Positions 21,112-32,830 of a DNA stretch of 64,000 nucleotides are shown here, piece after piece. The stretch covers positions 106,256,969 through 106,320,968 of the forward strand of contig JAQMRL010000003.1 in the NCBI GenBank assembly GCA_035578175.1, written 5' to 3'. The notes under the pieces were generated by a model. It had not been told where the DNA came from, did no database searches, and saw only the letters and a list, made by a program, of their open reading frames with translations. Made by a program: the position numbers and the translations under genes. Positions within the stretch are counted from its first letter, which is position 1; the number at the start of each line of letters is the position of its first letter. Source of the stretch: Catonia carolina. Taxonomy: Eukaryota; Arthropoda; Insecta; Hemiptera; Achilidae.

Positions 21112-23446
21112 ATTATATGTGATTACCCAATAAAATAGGATGTAACATCCTGGTGATGGTCCTACTTCTGCTACTTTTTACCAAAATATTTTTGTCTAGA
21201 GTACCATCTAACGTTAAACCACAGATACCTGGTTAAATTTCGAATGAGATCCGTATTAGAATGTTTGTTATCGTGAAAATAATCCAAAATCAATGTAGTA
21301 ACTGCTAACTTAACAGGTTTTAATGAAATAAAAGTTTACTTTTAAATTCAAATGAAACGTTGTATGGATAAATTTGAATTTATTGTAGGCCTACTTGTTT
21401 GTTTTAACATTTTTTGTATTTGTCATGCTTTATGTACAATTTTCCTAGACCATTCCAAGTAAATGCCTGCACGATGTCTTTTTGGCTTACCTAACTGTAG
21501 CAAAATTTCCTTAGAAACTTGTTTCTAAGTTTGAAGTCCTCTGTTTGATTTCTGGTCTGTTTGGTCTTTGAGATTGGCATCTTTACGTCACTCGTTTTTA
21601 TCTATTTCTCTCCAACGTCACCATCAGCCTTAATGTGCATAAAAGTCGGCTGTAAAAAAGACGAATTTATGTAATTTAAGGTGACAATTAAAGTTATTTA
21701 TTCATTTTTATATCTATACATTACAATAGAGTAATTATGTTTTTCTGTTTTGTGTTACAGGTAAATGAAATTCTGCGGTGTCGTAATATCTAAATTTCAG
21801 GAGTAAATTACACCATTTTACTTTTCGTTTCTGGCAACTAACGGGTAACAATTTTATTTCATTGTTAAATTTAGGCCTATCTAGAAACTGTTTATAGATA
21901 ATTTAGCTACTTTACGGCAAACGAAAAGAAACTAATTCACAATTTAAATGGGAAATTTAATTTTTTACTAAACAACATCATTTATTTTTCACTTTCCCTA
22001 ACAAAGTAGCATTTTTTTATTGAAACAACCAAGTTTATTTTGTAAAAAAATCACAAGATAGTGTTTTTATGTAATTTGTCTGCTTTTCACGTTATTATAT
22101 ATTTAAATATATATATTTTTTTTAATAAAGATTTACTATTTTTAAAATTGATGTTGTCCTTGACGTTTACGGTGTTGCTGGAACAGGGATCTCAAGAGGA
22201 AAATGAAAAAAATTGTATTTCCATAATCAACTACTTCAGTCTTGTTTGTAAAGTCCATTTCAAGTATTAGTATTGTGTGGAGTTCCTCCAAGCCGTAATC
22301 CCAATTATTAGACTACTAATTTTCTTCATCTAATTCATCAGTCGTTAGTTATGGAGAAAATAAATAAAGCCGAAAAATATATTTTGTTGTTACAACTATA
22401 GGTTATCATTATTTACGGGTTATACTAAACAGTAACTATAAGTTTAAATTTTAAACGTTGTGAAAATTTTACTAGTCCTGTCTTGAACTTATGATCATTG
22501 TCGTGCTGTCTGATTTAATATACAGCACTACCACTGCACTTTAGTGGTGATCTCTTTGAAGTTATTTAATTTCTGTTAAAATTTTATTAAGCAAAATTTA
22601 CTACAATTAAAAATATCGTCCAGTAAATTGCACCGATTTTTGAGGAATATTTGATCGAATTTACGTTTTATTTTATATTGTTTTGATCGATTCCATATGG
22701 ATGAGATGATTCCAATCACTCTTTGTTTTTAAAACTGGACTTTACGAAAAAAAAACAATATAGCATGTTATGTTAAATTCACGAACCTGAAGCAGAATAT
22801 TTATAAATTTTTGATTATCATGGAAGAATAACGTAAAATTTATTAAAATTCTACTTTAATTGTTCCGTTTTGGATAATATATATGATTGCGGTTGTGTTT
22901 TATTTAAGAGAGCGACAGTGGACTGTATTGCGGTAAAATAATTTAATGATATAATATATGCGAAGTAAAATATAATGAAAACTTGACTTACCCCTTTTTC
23001 CAAGACAAGGACAAATAAAATAAAAGGAATACCACCTGCGCAGGGATAAGGTACAAGGAGTTTCCAAATTGCGGTGTTCCGAATTCACGGTTATAAGAAC
23101 AGCGGTCATAAAGCGGTTTAACGAGACAGCGGTAACAAAATAGCGACGCGTACGGCACGACACTCACTCATCGACTGTACGGAGTTATCTGCTACCTATA
23201 TTTATTGCCAATAGCGGCGATAACAAATATAATTTAATTATCGGGCCTAAACAATATATATATTTATTATAAGTTTAAAACACATCTCTCGTTCTAGTTA
23301 GTCAGGAAATTTTCCATAGAATCCTCCATGATAAAATTATATTTTTAAGTAGGTAGTTATCTAGAGGAAAATATCTGTAATTTTAACACTTGATTTTTTT
23401 TAAAGCACTCAGGGAAGCATTGAAAAAATTCGCCAATAGTATTTTA
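21112..23446. other. AT-rich non-coding DNA with small tRNA-like remnant
   Basis: No gene supported. About 22490-22560, read on the minus strand, gives GCAGTGGTAGTGCTG and AGTTCAAGACAGG, resembling A and B boxes of an old SINE head. 23030-23215 is relatively CpG-rich and unexplained; the minus-strand frame there (22900-23163) has no motif. Confidence 0.4.
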
Positions 23447-23560
23447 ACCCACCAAGTTGGTCTAGTGGTAAATTCATCATCGTAAGTCTTATGTTTAACA
23501 CGTGATCTTCGGAGACGAAAGTTTTGTATATTTTCAAATCGTATTCCTGGAATAAAAAAT
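23447..23560 (+). repeat. SINE-3 head fragment
   Basis: Reads AACCCACCAAGTTGGTCTAG, TGGTAAATTCATCATCGTAAG, then TCTTCGGAGACGAAAGTTTT and the B-box-like remnant CAAATCGTATTCCTGG. This matches the first third of the copy at 32394; the conserved 3' two-thirds are missing here. Confidence 0.55.
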
Positions 23561-23900
23561 TCTTTCCAAAATTACTACTAAATCCGAATTCTCTAATTTA
23601 AGGACTTCATCGCTTTCACCTTCCTGGGAGACCAACCCGGCGCCTAAAAAGAAGATGGAATAGAGATATTCTCTACATTATAAATTAAAAAAAAAATATA
23701 TTATTATTGTTTTATTTAAATTTAATACTTAATTATATACCCAAAGATATACCAATGGGTATCAATCTTTGTCTTTATGTTTCCTTTTTTCGTGTTTCTT
23801 TGTTATGTACGTATGCCTACATCACATTTTCTAGTAGTCGTATAGTTGGGTACTTTTAAAAATTTTAAATAAACGATAAAAAATCTTAGTAAACGTTAAT
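23561..23900. other. Short non-coding interval
   Basis: Contains GGGAGACCAACCCGGCGCC near 23620-23645, which resembles the complement of a SINE-3 head (compare ACCAACCCGGTGGG at 34011) and may be a second fragment. Otherwise AT-rich. Confidence 0.35.
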
Positions 23901-24105
23901 TTTATACGGATTTCAATACTAGAGAGTGGTTACCAGTGTATTTTGATGGTAGGAGTTCAATTAATCATACTCTCTCAGGAATTGTCGCCGAGAGTCTGTA
24001 CAAGACTACACTTAATTTACGCATCATCCATATCATCCTCATCTCATTTCGTGATGGGGTTGCTTATTGCTCTAAACTGAACAGATTGCAACGAATTATT
24101 ATATT
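23901..24105 (+). repeat. SINE-3, 5'-truncated copy
   Basis: Starts within the family at TTTTATACGGATTTCAATACT and continues with GGTTACCAGTGTATTTTGATGG, TAGGAGTTCAATTAATCATAC, TCTCAGGAATTGTC, CTGTACAAGACTACAC, CATCCTCATCTCATTTCG and GAACAGATTGCAACG. The tRNA-like head is missing, as expected for incomplete reverse transcription. The open frame at 23936-24196 is not a gene. Confidence 0.75.
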
Positions 24106-24151
24106 AGTAATTAAAAATGAAAGTACTATTTTTGGTTTATTTATAGGCGCA

Positions 24152-24290
24152 TCAATAGCTTCATCATCAGCGACTACGGTAGGTTATGAAAATTGAAGTG
24201 AGTTTTTAATTGGAATAATTTTTAGACCCTAGCCAGGGACTGAACTCGGTATTTTCTGCTCTGTAGGCTAGTGTACTAAACACTATAAAT
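24152..24290 (-). repeat. SINE-1 copy
   Basis: Reversed. It contains CAGCGACTACGGTAGGTTATGA and TTTTTAGACCCTAGCCAGGG, then the B-box complement GGGACTGAACTCGG and CTCTGTAGGCTAGTGTACT. It lies about 50 bases after the truncated SINE-3 copy. Confidence 0.65.
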
Positions 24291-25280
24291 AGGAAGCACC
24301 TTTTGCCGTAATTACTTTTAAATAGATTTTACGCTATTGTTAAAAAGTAGGAGCTTGCAAAAAATGTTAAATGGAAACAGTGTTTTGTCATGTTTGTATA
24401 TTCTGTATGATTAGTTATCATTATGTAACATTAGTTTAATATAGTAATGAAAATTTAATAAAAACATGTTAGTTAATTAAATATAACATCAATATTTTCC
24501 TGTATTACGGTGCGATTATTTATTATACGGACGGAGAGACATCCAGACAGACCGTAAAATCAGGAACATCACGTTGTAGTAAACCTCTGATAAATTTATA
24601 ATTATCCAATTTTATTAAAGTACCTTTCATTTAATAATTAACTTAATTTTATGACTACATTAAAGTGCGGTTGGGAAGGACTTGTAATTTGTATTAAAAT
24701 TTAATTAGTTTACATAAATTTAACGCGATGGTAGTTTAATAAATTTCAATCATTATATAATATGGAAAATTTCATCATAAATTTACTATAATATGAAATG
24801 TATCATAATTTTCTGTCACTTACTCTGATAGATTATGCAAGTGTCGCAATTTATTATATAATTTATAGCAAACAATATCTATATTTATGTCACAGATACT
24901 GTAAATTAGTTTATAATCCTTATTTTATAAAATAAGGTTTGCAAATTACCTTTTACCTGTGGAATTAGGGTTACTTATATTTGCCATGCTTACCTCTTTT
25001 TAATTTAAAAAACTCATTTGTCTTTTTTGTTTTATCAAATTATTCCTTTATTTTAAGAGCGTACCCGTAGGTGTTTTGGTATTTATTATTTATTCCGCCT
25101 TGGATCGATTCGGTCAACATGATCTCCCCAAAACTTCTGTCGTTATGTTACCCATCTTACAATATCCTGTCTGCCACGAACCTTCCTAATATTTTCACTT
25201 CTTATCCGGGCTGTAACTCCTAATTAGATCTTACTATATTATTTATTTTTAATTCTAATTACTTAATATCTTATCTTTGT
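24291..25280. other. AT-rich non-coding DNA
   Basis: No gene. A less AT-rich stretch at about 25060-25220 (GATCGATTCGGTCAACATGATC region) is unexplained. Confidence 0.4.
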
Positions 25281-25640
25281 ACTCGATGTGCTAGTTCCAG
25301 GGCTACAAAAAAGAAATAGTTCTGTTTCTTATCACATGGTCAGCCGATTATATGACTAAAGCATTTAAGAACAGAAGAGGTAGAGGTGTAAATGAAACTA
25401 GTCAGAGTTATCTCCTCTGAGAGTAATGAATTTCATTATACAGCCAGATCCTGTGGTGAATGAAGTGAAGGTGTCATTTGCAAGATGGAAAATAAATGTT
25501 TTTCAGAAGGCCTGGCATGCTGATAAGCATACTTTTCCACTGAGTACGAAAGGCTTGGTAAACCACCTCACTCCTCGTTTTACTTAATAAAACCTCTAAA
25601 GGTTTAAACCACCCTTTCAGCTGATAACCTAAACAACAAA
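25281..25640 (-). repeat. SINE-4 copy, left arm of inverted pair
   Basis: Reversed. Reading left to right: GCTAGTTCCAGGGCTAC, TTCTTATCACATGGTCAGCC, ATTTAAGAACAGAAGAGG, GAGAGTAATGAATTTCATTA, GTGAAGGTGTCATTTGC, GCATGCTGATAAGCATAC, AAACCACCTCACTCC, and the element head as the complement of GGTTATCAGCTGAAAGGGTG. It pairs with the forward copy at 26031. Confidence 0.85.
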
Positions 25641-25855
25641 GAACATGTTATTTCAAACCAACTATCTTCGGAGTATGGTTAAAATAAATCACTTGTTCAG
25701 CAGATATTCTGTTTGTGTATTGTGTACACTACCAACTGAAATAAACTAAATTTTTTTTAATTTTAATTTTTTTATTAAAAATTATGCCTAAATAAACAGA
25801 TCAAAAGGTGACTGCACTAACTTTTGGTAAATATTCAACAATGTTAATTTTTTTG

Positions 25856-25955
25856 CCAGCCTCCGTTGAATAGTGTTTATGGTTATAGGGTGTAATGTGA
25901 CGGAAGATTCTATGTTTGATTCCCGGGTTGGGTCTGAAAATTTAAATAGGTTTTA
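25856..25955 (+). repeat. SINE-1 head
   Basis: GCCAGCCTCCGTTGAATAGTG followed by a B-box-like TGTTTGATTCCCGGGTTG and GGTCTGAAAATTTAAATAGG. It lies in the loop between two inverted SINE-4 copies. Confidence 0.65.
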
Positions 25956-26030
25956 ATAATTATTTTTTGTAAAAATAGGGTTTTTGGTTACAATAATTTC
26001 CAGAGAAATTCACTCTTTAAAAGTCTATCT

Positions 26031-26422
26031 GTTGTTTTTTAGGTCATAAGACGAAAGGCTGATTTGAACCTCTAGATGCTTTACTAAGTAAAACCAAGAG
26101 TGAGGTGGTTTACCATGCCTTCCTCATTCAGTGGAAAAGTATGTTTATCAGCTTTCTGAAAAGCATCTACTTTCCACCCTGCAAATGACACCTTCACTTC
26201 ATTCACCACAGGGTCTGACTGTACAATGAAATTAATACTCTCAGAGGAGATAACTGTGACCTGTGTCTTTTACACCTCTACCTCTTCTGTTCTTAAATGT
26301 TTCAGTCATATTATTGGGTGCAAATGTGATAAGAAATAACAATTTTTTTTTGTAGACCTGAAACTAGCAAATAATTGATCGACTGCAATTAATTGAACAC
26401 CCTACCTGCCTGTTATGGACAG
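26031..26422 (+). repeat. SINE-4 copy, right arm of inverted pair
   Basis: Starts GTTGTTTTTTAGGTCATAAG and follows the family through GGCTGATTTGAACCTCTAGA, GAGGTGGTTTACCATGCCTT, GACACCTTCACTTCATTCAC, CTCAGAGGAGATAACTG, ACCTCTACCTCTTCTGTTCT and CTGCCTGTTATGGACAG. Near full length. Confidence 0.85.
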
Positions 26423-27728
26423 AAAAAGTTTATCTATTGCTATTAAAAAAAAAAGCACACTGTAGAGGTAAATTTTGTGTGTAAAAGAAAAGTAAAGTAA
26501 GTTGTAATGTATATTGATATTGGGATCCGAATATTTAAATATGATTTAGTATTTAAATTTCAAAAATTTTAAATGTAGCTAAAATTTATTTCCTTTGAAA
26601 TGATCATTAATAAGTACAGGAAATAAAATAAATAAATAAAGTAAAAGTTTTTGAAAATATCTCAAAGTTTTTATTAATTAATTACTTCATTACTACTTAT
26701 GGAAATAAATAAGATATAAATGTGCATACCATAAAAGTAAAACTATTATATCTGAAAGTAGTCCAATATTTCATCGTTAATATCCGTTTTCTACTTTATT
26801 TTATTGCAGAAAAATATTTAAATGTAATAAAACAGTTGTAAAAATTTCACAAACCTTATTAGAAATAAAAATAATAATTATAATGATCATGATAGGTGAA
26901 ATTAATACTACTAACTTTTATTGCTTTTATTTATTACTATATAAATAAATCATTATAAAAATATAATATAATATAAAGGAAATTATAGTACTTTATAAAC
27001 ACCTAATGACATACTTTAAAAGAAAATTTTGAAGTTATTAAATGAGAAAAAAATAGGTTAATTCACCGTATAATTGAAAATATAAAAATGAAAAACAAAA
27101 TTTATTTTTAAAAAGTTATATCCCATTTTCATTTGAACTATAATAATAATAATAATAAAAAATATTATTGTACAAAATATAGTATTGTTTATAATAGTAG
27201 ATAGAATACATAGGTGGCAATTGTGAAAGTAAACGGATGTACAGTTTAGAAGGCCTATGCCATTTTATTCTTAAGTGTTATAGTCTTGTTTATGACTTGT
27301 CATTTAAAGACATTAGGAACGCCGTGTCATGTGAACGTGAGTTATAAATGGAATGCATATTATTAATGCCCGTTAAAAATATAGAAGTATTTTAAACTGT
27401 AACCAAATTTGGATTTACTAGTCTATTTATTACGTCTAAAATAATATCAGTCAAATCATACTGTTCTAATTTTTCTCACGAATCATCAAGTATATTATAT
27501 TTTATCATTTTATTTCAACCAATTTTATTGCTGTACCTTCTTCAAATTCATTAATAATTAGATCTAGTCAAACGAATTGTTAAATCTCGGTGTGTTAAAA
27601 TACAATAATATTTCTTATAATTTTCATGACACTGTGCCAACACGAATAGATGACACTGTGCCAAACAGATATAAAGGAAATATCTTAGCTTCTGGTTTTA
27701 AGGATAAATTATAAAAAAACAAAAAAAC
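26423..27728. other. AT-rich non-coding DNA
   Basis: Very AT-rich with short AAT/TAA repeats near 27140-27160. ATGACACTGTGCCAA occurs twice at about 27628 and 27651, a small direct repeat. No gene. Confidence 0.45.
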
Positions 27729-28515
27729 AAAATCTAGTGTGAAATACTCACACGACTTTTTCTTTCCAATGTAAATAATGAAAAATATAACCGATGTGTA
27801 ATATTAGTAAACAATGTAAAATGAAACACAACTTAATTTTAGTCATGTGTGAATGATGCAAAATGAAAATCAACCTTAGTTTGGCTCGGAAAATCACTCT
27901 TTCACGCTAAACTAGACTCTGTAGAGAAAATTGTTTAAAAGAAAATTTGTAGATTTTTTATTCCCTATAACTTTTATTATAAACATTTTTGTCATAAAAT
28001 GGCCGCAATATTATAAAATCCCATTTTATACCGATTTTTATGAGAAAAATGCAAAAAACAACTATTTGACGCTAAAATAAGTGTTGTACAAAAAAAAATT
28101 AAAATAAAAGCTGTAGATTTTCTAAAGTTCTGCAACTTTTATTAGGTCTATATACCCTACTGCTCTAGAATGCAAAAGGCTACAATCTTAAAAAAAATTC
28201 CACGAGAGAACAGACCTTCAAGAACTTCAGCAGACATGGCGCTCGCTTACCCTATCTTGTAAAATATAAAAATTGTAGTAAGGCGAGAAAGGTTTGATGA
28301 AAATGTCTTGTGGTACCAAACTTAAGTTCCAAGTTTCAATTTCGTACGATATTCCGTCTTGAGATTTTTTCTCACACAGACCAATCGCTAAAAAAAATGT
28401 TTTTTTGGGTTCAGGGGGCCTTAAATCGATGATTTCCGAGAAAAACTCGATTTAGAAAATTGATATAAAAACAATACTTTTCTTCCCTATATCTTCACAT
28501 AAGGTAAGGGAAAGT
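27729..28515 (-). repeat. Rep1 family element, reversed copy
   Basis: The left side is the element's right end: AAAATCTAG, hairpin GTGTGAAATACTCACACGA and CTTTTTCTTTCCAATG. The right side ends with GGGAAAGTAAAAC, the complement of the family start. Internal landmarks are reversed: TTGGCTCGGAAAATCACTC, CGCTAAACTAGACTCTGTAG, CCTATCTTGTAAAATATAAA, AGACCAATCGCTAAAAAAA and TTCAGGGGGCCTTAAA. Somewhat shorter than the 4019 and 5794 copies. This copy has the cleanest terminal hairpin, with six perfect base pairs. Confidence 0.8.
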
Positions 28516-29071
28516 AAAACTGAGTTGCCAGGTAGGCTATATGTCTGTTGTTTAAAACTAAAATGCCAATTTTTATTCGCATGAGCATTAGTTGTATCAT
28601 TAAAGCAACAGTATCGCCTGATGGGAACTTTGCTCCAAAATTATTAACCAATAGCAGTAGAAGGAATTTATTGAAAAACAGTAATTCAATTCCAATATAA
28701 GCGTCATAAAACGTTATCAATGAATCATGGATCTTCTATATAGTCTACGTACGTGTAAGTGTGGTATCCCTTAATGACACCCTCAACACTAATTATCCAA
28801 TTTCTTGATAAACTACAGAACTGAAATTTAGAAAATTTATTGCTTAAGGATTTTACAGGAAAGAACTTGAATTTTTTATCTTTTGCACAAGAGAGGTTAA
28901 AATAAGGGGAGCAATCTTAAAAAAACATTTATTATTTTAACCCCTTCCGAAAAAGATAAAGTTCTGGAATTCAGCGTGTTTGTTCTAATACTAATTTTTA
29001 TTCACCTACGCTCAGGCTAGTAGATAAATTTATTATTCTTTCTGATTAACTTGTAGTAATTTAAGAAAAAA
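28516..29071. other. AT-rich non-coding DNA
   Basis: No gene. The minus-strand frame at 28487-28720 overlaps the Rep1 end and shows only hydrophobic AT-driven residues. Confidence 0.4.
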
Positions 29072-29160
29072 TAGGCCGGCCCGTTGGCGTAGCGGTTAGC
29101 GCAACTGGCTTTACGCCGGGGTCCCTGGTTCGATGTTCAATTATAAATAGATTTAGCAAG
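29072..29160 (+). repeat. SINE-2 head
   Basis: TAGGCCGGCCCGTTGGCGTAG with GCGGTTAGCGCAACTGGC (A box region) and GGTCCCTGGTTCGATGTTC (B box with one or two changes). Confidence 0.65.
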
Positions 29161-29230
29161 GAAACCAAACTCTGGGAATTTTTTTTGTAAACAGTTTGGT
29201 TAATTCTGTTTATAAACGTGGTAAATTAGA

Positions 29231-29336
29231 GATTTTTTTTGGTCTTACGTTCAACAGTTTTGCACTTAGCATCAATGCAGACGATGAAGGATAACAGATA
29301 AAAATGCCAGATTTGACTGGGAATTAAATCCGACTT
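29231..29336 (-). repeat. SINE-2 body, inverted relative to the preceding copy
   Basis: TTTTTTTTGGTCTTACGTTC, AGCATCAATGCAGACGATGA, AGGATAACAGATAAAAATGC, then the B-box complement GACTGGGAATTAAATCCG. The head beyond the B box is lost. With the copy at 29072 it forms a small inverted pair. Confidence 0.6.
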
Positions 29337-30567
29337 TAAATAAACTAAAAAAATATGTTTATATCATGTCTATTTCTAACTCCCATTTTAATTATTGACA
29401 ATTAATCCCCAAAACTTGTAAAATTATATTTAATATAAAATGCGGAAGTTGTATTCTTCAATATATACATTACAGTTCTAAAAATAAAAGAAAAAACAGT
29501 TAATAATATTAAAGTAAAAGAATAGGACAGTAAATTCCTTTCAGTAATGCACGTATTATTAAAAATCATTGTAAATTCAATAGGCGGGTGAACATATGGT
29601 AAACTGACTGTAACTGTTTTTTTTCCAACGCAATTTCCCACAATTTTTGAGTTTCTGTTAAAATAATTGTGCATCATTTGTCTTACAAAAACCACTTGGT
29701 ACAAAAGAAATACGCTTGGTAGTTGCTATCTTATAGATTTATGTCTATCTATAGATTTTTGTTTGGAAATGGTCACTTATCTATTGATATTACGTAGACT
29801 AGTAATGTATAGGTCATAAAGAAAACATTTGTTTGTTGCAGTACATACGCGAAAATTTAGAAAACGTTTGACTATTGCAATACTTTCTCGCTTCTTTTGT
29901 GCCAAGTGAAAGTTAAAACGTCGTGTGAACACGGATAAAAAAACTGAATATGTTTTTTCGTATTACTTTTATCAGTAGGCTTAAAGTTAATTAGGTTGCA
30001 ATTAATACCACGATCAAATTAACTATACCAAATTTGGATTTAAAGTCAACGACATTTACAATTAAAAAACGTTACATATGAGACACGTTCAGTGAAAGTC
30101 AGTTAAGAAATATTTATTATATGGTTACAAATGTATCGGAATTCATTTTATAAACAGGTAGCACGTAGGTGTACTTTAAGAACACGCGTAATTTATTTAA
30201 CCATGTGTTACGGAATGCATAATGTTGCAAAATCTATATTAAAAGATAAATATTCTTATATGGTTTGAATAGGTTGCAGTAGTTGTTAAGTATTAAAAAC
30301 CGGTTGTCCTGGTTTGAAATGCAGTTACTTAACAAACTTCTCGATTATAATATTATTTTAAAGTTTAATTTGTATAGTAACTGATGAGTGCATGAATAAA
30401 TTCATAAATAAACAACAAAATTGAGATTCGGAATTTTAATTGGATTACTTAGATTAAATTATTAATATAATGATCCCATTCATGAGACGAAGATCTCGTG
30501 ATAGGTGGAAATTTTCAAAAAGACTTACCTTTGACTTATGGGAGAAATCATTAGTGATTTCTGTACC
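29337..30567. other. AT-rich non-coding DNA
   Basis: No recognised gene or repeat. The minus-strand frame at 29402-29704 has no domain. Confidence 0.45.
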
Positions 30568-30790
30568 TATTCTTTAAAAGGAATCGAATGACACTAATTT
30601 TGTTTCCAAATTCCGACTTTGATATCTTGACTTCTGGTCGAAACCGACACTTCAAACCCAATGATTTCTATCTATTCTTTAAGAGGAATCGAATAACACT
30701 ATTTTTTGTTTCCAAATTCCGACTTTGATTCCTTGACTTTTGGTTTTTGGCCACTTCCGGTCAAAACCGGAATTTCAAACCTAATCCAGG
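30568..30790 (+). repeat. 105-bp direct duplication upstream of LINE fragment
   Basis: TATTCTTTAAAAGGAATCGA at 30568 recurs as TATTCTTTAAGAGGAATCGA at 30673. Both are followed by ATRACACTA, TTTGTTTCCAAATTCCGAC and TTTGAT-CTTGACTT-TGG. After the second copy comes CACTTCCGGTCAAAACCGGA, which has a relative at about 31510-31535 on the other side of the LINE fragment. Confidence 0.75.
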
Positions 30791-30802
30791 TCCACTAACC
30801 TT

Positions 30803-31329
30803 TTGTGTAGATTAAAAATCCGGAAACTGTTTAAAGCTGTCTCTTGTAGTAAAATTTCATCTGGGGTATTTGCACTTAAACAAATTGCCAGATTAAATTA
30901 TAAAAAATTACTAATGGCAGCTTATCATGGCCTCATTCTGTCTCATATCCGTTATGGTATCTTAGTATGGGGTTATTCTAGCATGAGTAATATTATGAAT
31001 AGGGGTTTTAAAATTAAAAAAAAGCTATTAGGTGTATGGTAGGAGCTAACCAGCTAACCTCATGCAGGCCACTATTTAAGGAGCTTAAATTGGTTACAGT
31101 TCCCTCTCTTTACATTTTTGAGGTGATTATGTATGTTAGGAAAAATAATTTTATGCAAAATTTCAATGTTCACAATCATAACACGAGAAACAGAAATGAT
31201 TATTATGTGGCTAATCACTCCACAAAATTGTTTGAACAAAAACCTACTTATGCAGGGAGAAAATTCATGAATAATTTACCCCAATTTTTAAAATGTTGTG
31301 ATAATTTGCATTCCTTTAAAAAAATCTGA
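30803..31329 (+). pseudogene. LINE reverse transcriptase C-terminal fragment (jockey/CR1-like), frameshifted
   Basis: The first frame (30803-31042) contains SCSKISSGVFALKQIARLN and the conserved AYHGLILSHIRYGILVWGYS block. This is the region following the YADD motif in jockey/CR1-like LINEs, where a Y-G-I--WG string is typical. A frameshift in an oligo-A run near 31015-31030 moves to the second frame (31036-31329): MVGANQLTSCRPLFKELK, LVTVPSLYIFEVIMYVRKN, HNHNTRNRNDYYV and FMNNLPQFLKCCDNLHSFKK, in the family order. RT catalytic motifs and endonuclease are missing. A dead 5'-truncated copy. Confidence 0.75.
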
Positions 31330-31484
31330 AAAATTACTTGATCGGTGAAATTTTTTATAGCGTACAAGAATTTCTTTCTTGATAGTAGTGATACATTGAG
31401 TGATTCTTGCATGTATTTCAGGTGTTATAACTGACATGTCCTATACTACTCCTGGACTCTCCTGGACGCAAAAAAATTTCGTAC

Positions 31485-31615
31485 TTTGATTTTTTTTACT
31501 TGCGGTTTTGGGCCGCTTTCGGTCGAAGCCGGAACTTTAAACCCAATTTAGGCTCTTTTCTGAACCCGGAAACCGTTTGTTGCTATCTCCTGTAGTTTCT
31601 GACATCTGGGTGTGA
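31485..31615 (+). repeat. Repeat related to LINE upstream flank
   Basis: GGCCGCTTTCGGTCGAAGCC, GGAACTTTAAACCCAATTTAGG, CCCGGAAACCGTTTGTTGC and TATCTCCTGTAG match, with changes, CACTTCCGGTCAAAACCGGA, CGGAAACTGTTTAAAGCTGT and CTCTTGTAG at 30760-30850. The LINE coding fragment lies between the two copies. Confidence 0.6.
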
Positions 31616-32393
31616 CGGACGAATGGACAAAACAAAATGATAGCTAATGACAATTTTAAAAATTGCCACCAATTAAAAATGAACGCATTTGTTTAGCTGT
31701 TTCTCTACCCGACCGGCGGGAAAGTGCTCATACACGAGTTACTTATTGCTTATACAAGCACCGAAAGTATATTCCGACAAAAACACATTCCGTAGCGCAT
31801 TCCCGTACGTATCATTTCTGTCTTTAGTATCTTTATTCAATGATAGCCAAGATTCTTATTATTTTCCTGATACGGAGTGTCTTAAATATCCCTGAAAGTA
31901 GAAATTTATTGATGTTAAAGAGCGTACTTTGTGGTGGCCAAGCAATGAATTTCCTGGTACTCATTTGTATAATTGTAGTGCAGTGCACCGATTAAATTAT
32001 TTAACTATAAGTAAATTTATAACATAGAGAATAAATCTTGATGGAGATTGCACCCACTAGCATAACTCCAATTCAAAAATCATTTATGGTTGTTGGTCAG
32101 ATTAATTTTAAATGTATTTATTAAAAATACAAAATTTATTAATTATTATTGTCAGCTAATTAAAAAATTAAAAGAAATATAAATTTCAGTTGTCGCTGTT
32201 AATTTTTAATTTTATCTGTACGAAATTTTATCTGTCTAAAATTTTGACACTAAATTAAAATTTACAATAAATTAATAAATCAATATGTACAAGAATTTAG
32301 TTTTATACAATCGTTATCTATAAAATTAAGTTTAAATAGATAATATTGTAGACTTATATTAGACTTAGAATATTATAAACTTATTATTTTAGA
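31616..32393. other. AT-rich non-coding DNA
   Basis: No gene. The frame at 31689-31895 is open but has no recognisable domain. Confidence 0.4.
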
Positions 32394-32695
32394 ACCCTAC
32401 CGAGTTTGTCTAGAGATAAAGTTGTCGCCGCGAGTTAGCTGTTTAACAGCTGATTTTCGGAGACGAAGATTCCTGGTTTAAATCCAAGGTAGTTACTTTT
32501 ATACGGATTTGAATACAATGGTTACCGTTGCACTTTGATGGCTGGGGTTCAATTAACCATTTTCTCTCAGGAATGGTCGGACTGGATCTGTACAAGACTA
32601 CACCTCATTTACACGTCATACACATCATCCTCATCTCATTGAATCACGGAATTGCGTATTGATCTGAATTGAACAAATTGCAACCCACACAAATT
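32394..32695 (+). repeat. SINE-3 full-length copy
   Basis: The head ACCCTACCGAGTTTGTCTAG, AGATAAAGTTGTCGCC is A-box-like. TCGGAGACGAAGATTCCTGG and TTTAAATCCAAGG correspond to a B-box region. The conserved body is TTTTATACGGATTTGAATAC, GGTTACCGTTGCACTTTGATGG (copies vary), CTCTCAGGAATGGTC, CTGTACAAGACTACACC, CATCCTCATCTCATTGAA and GAACAAATTGCAACCC. About 300 bases, the forward-oriented reference copy in this window. Confidence 0.8.
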
Positions 32696-32830
32696 AGGCC
32701 GGCCCGGTGGCGTAGTGTATGCGCAACTGGCTGCTACGCCGGGATCCCGGGTTCGAGTCCCGGTCAGGTCAGGCATTTTTTTATCACTCATTTTCGTTAT
32801 CATCGTTGTACACCACATTAGTTATAAAAA
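32696..32830 (+). repeat. SINE-2 copy joined to SINE-3
   Basis: GGCCGGCCCGGTGGCGTAGT, GTATGCGCAACTGGCTGC, then ATCCCGGGTTCGAGTCCCGG, the best B box of this family in the window, then TTTTTTATCACTCATTTTCG and GTTGTACACCACATTAG. It starts directly at the end of the SINE-3 copy with no spacer. The minus-strand frame at 32636-32818 crosses the junction and is not a gene. Confidence 0.8.

Noticed and set aside
22900..23163. Minus-strand frame in a CpG-richer patch as a host exon
   Set aside because: No domain or continuing exon; composition alone is insufficient.
32696..32775. Possible functional tRNA gene (good A and B boxes)
   Set aside because: The head continues into a body shared with other SINE-2 copies, and I could not build a complete acceptor stem; a tRNA scan would settle it.
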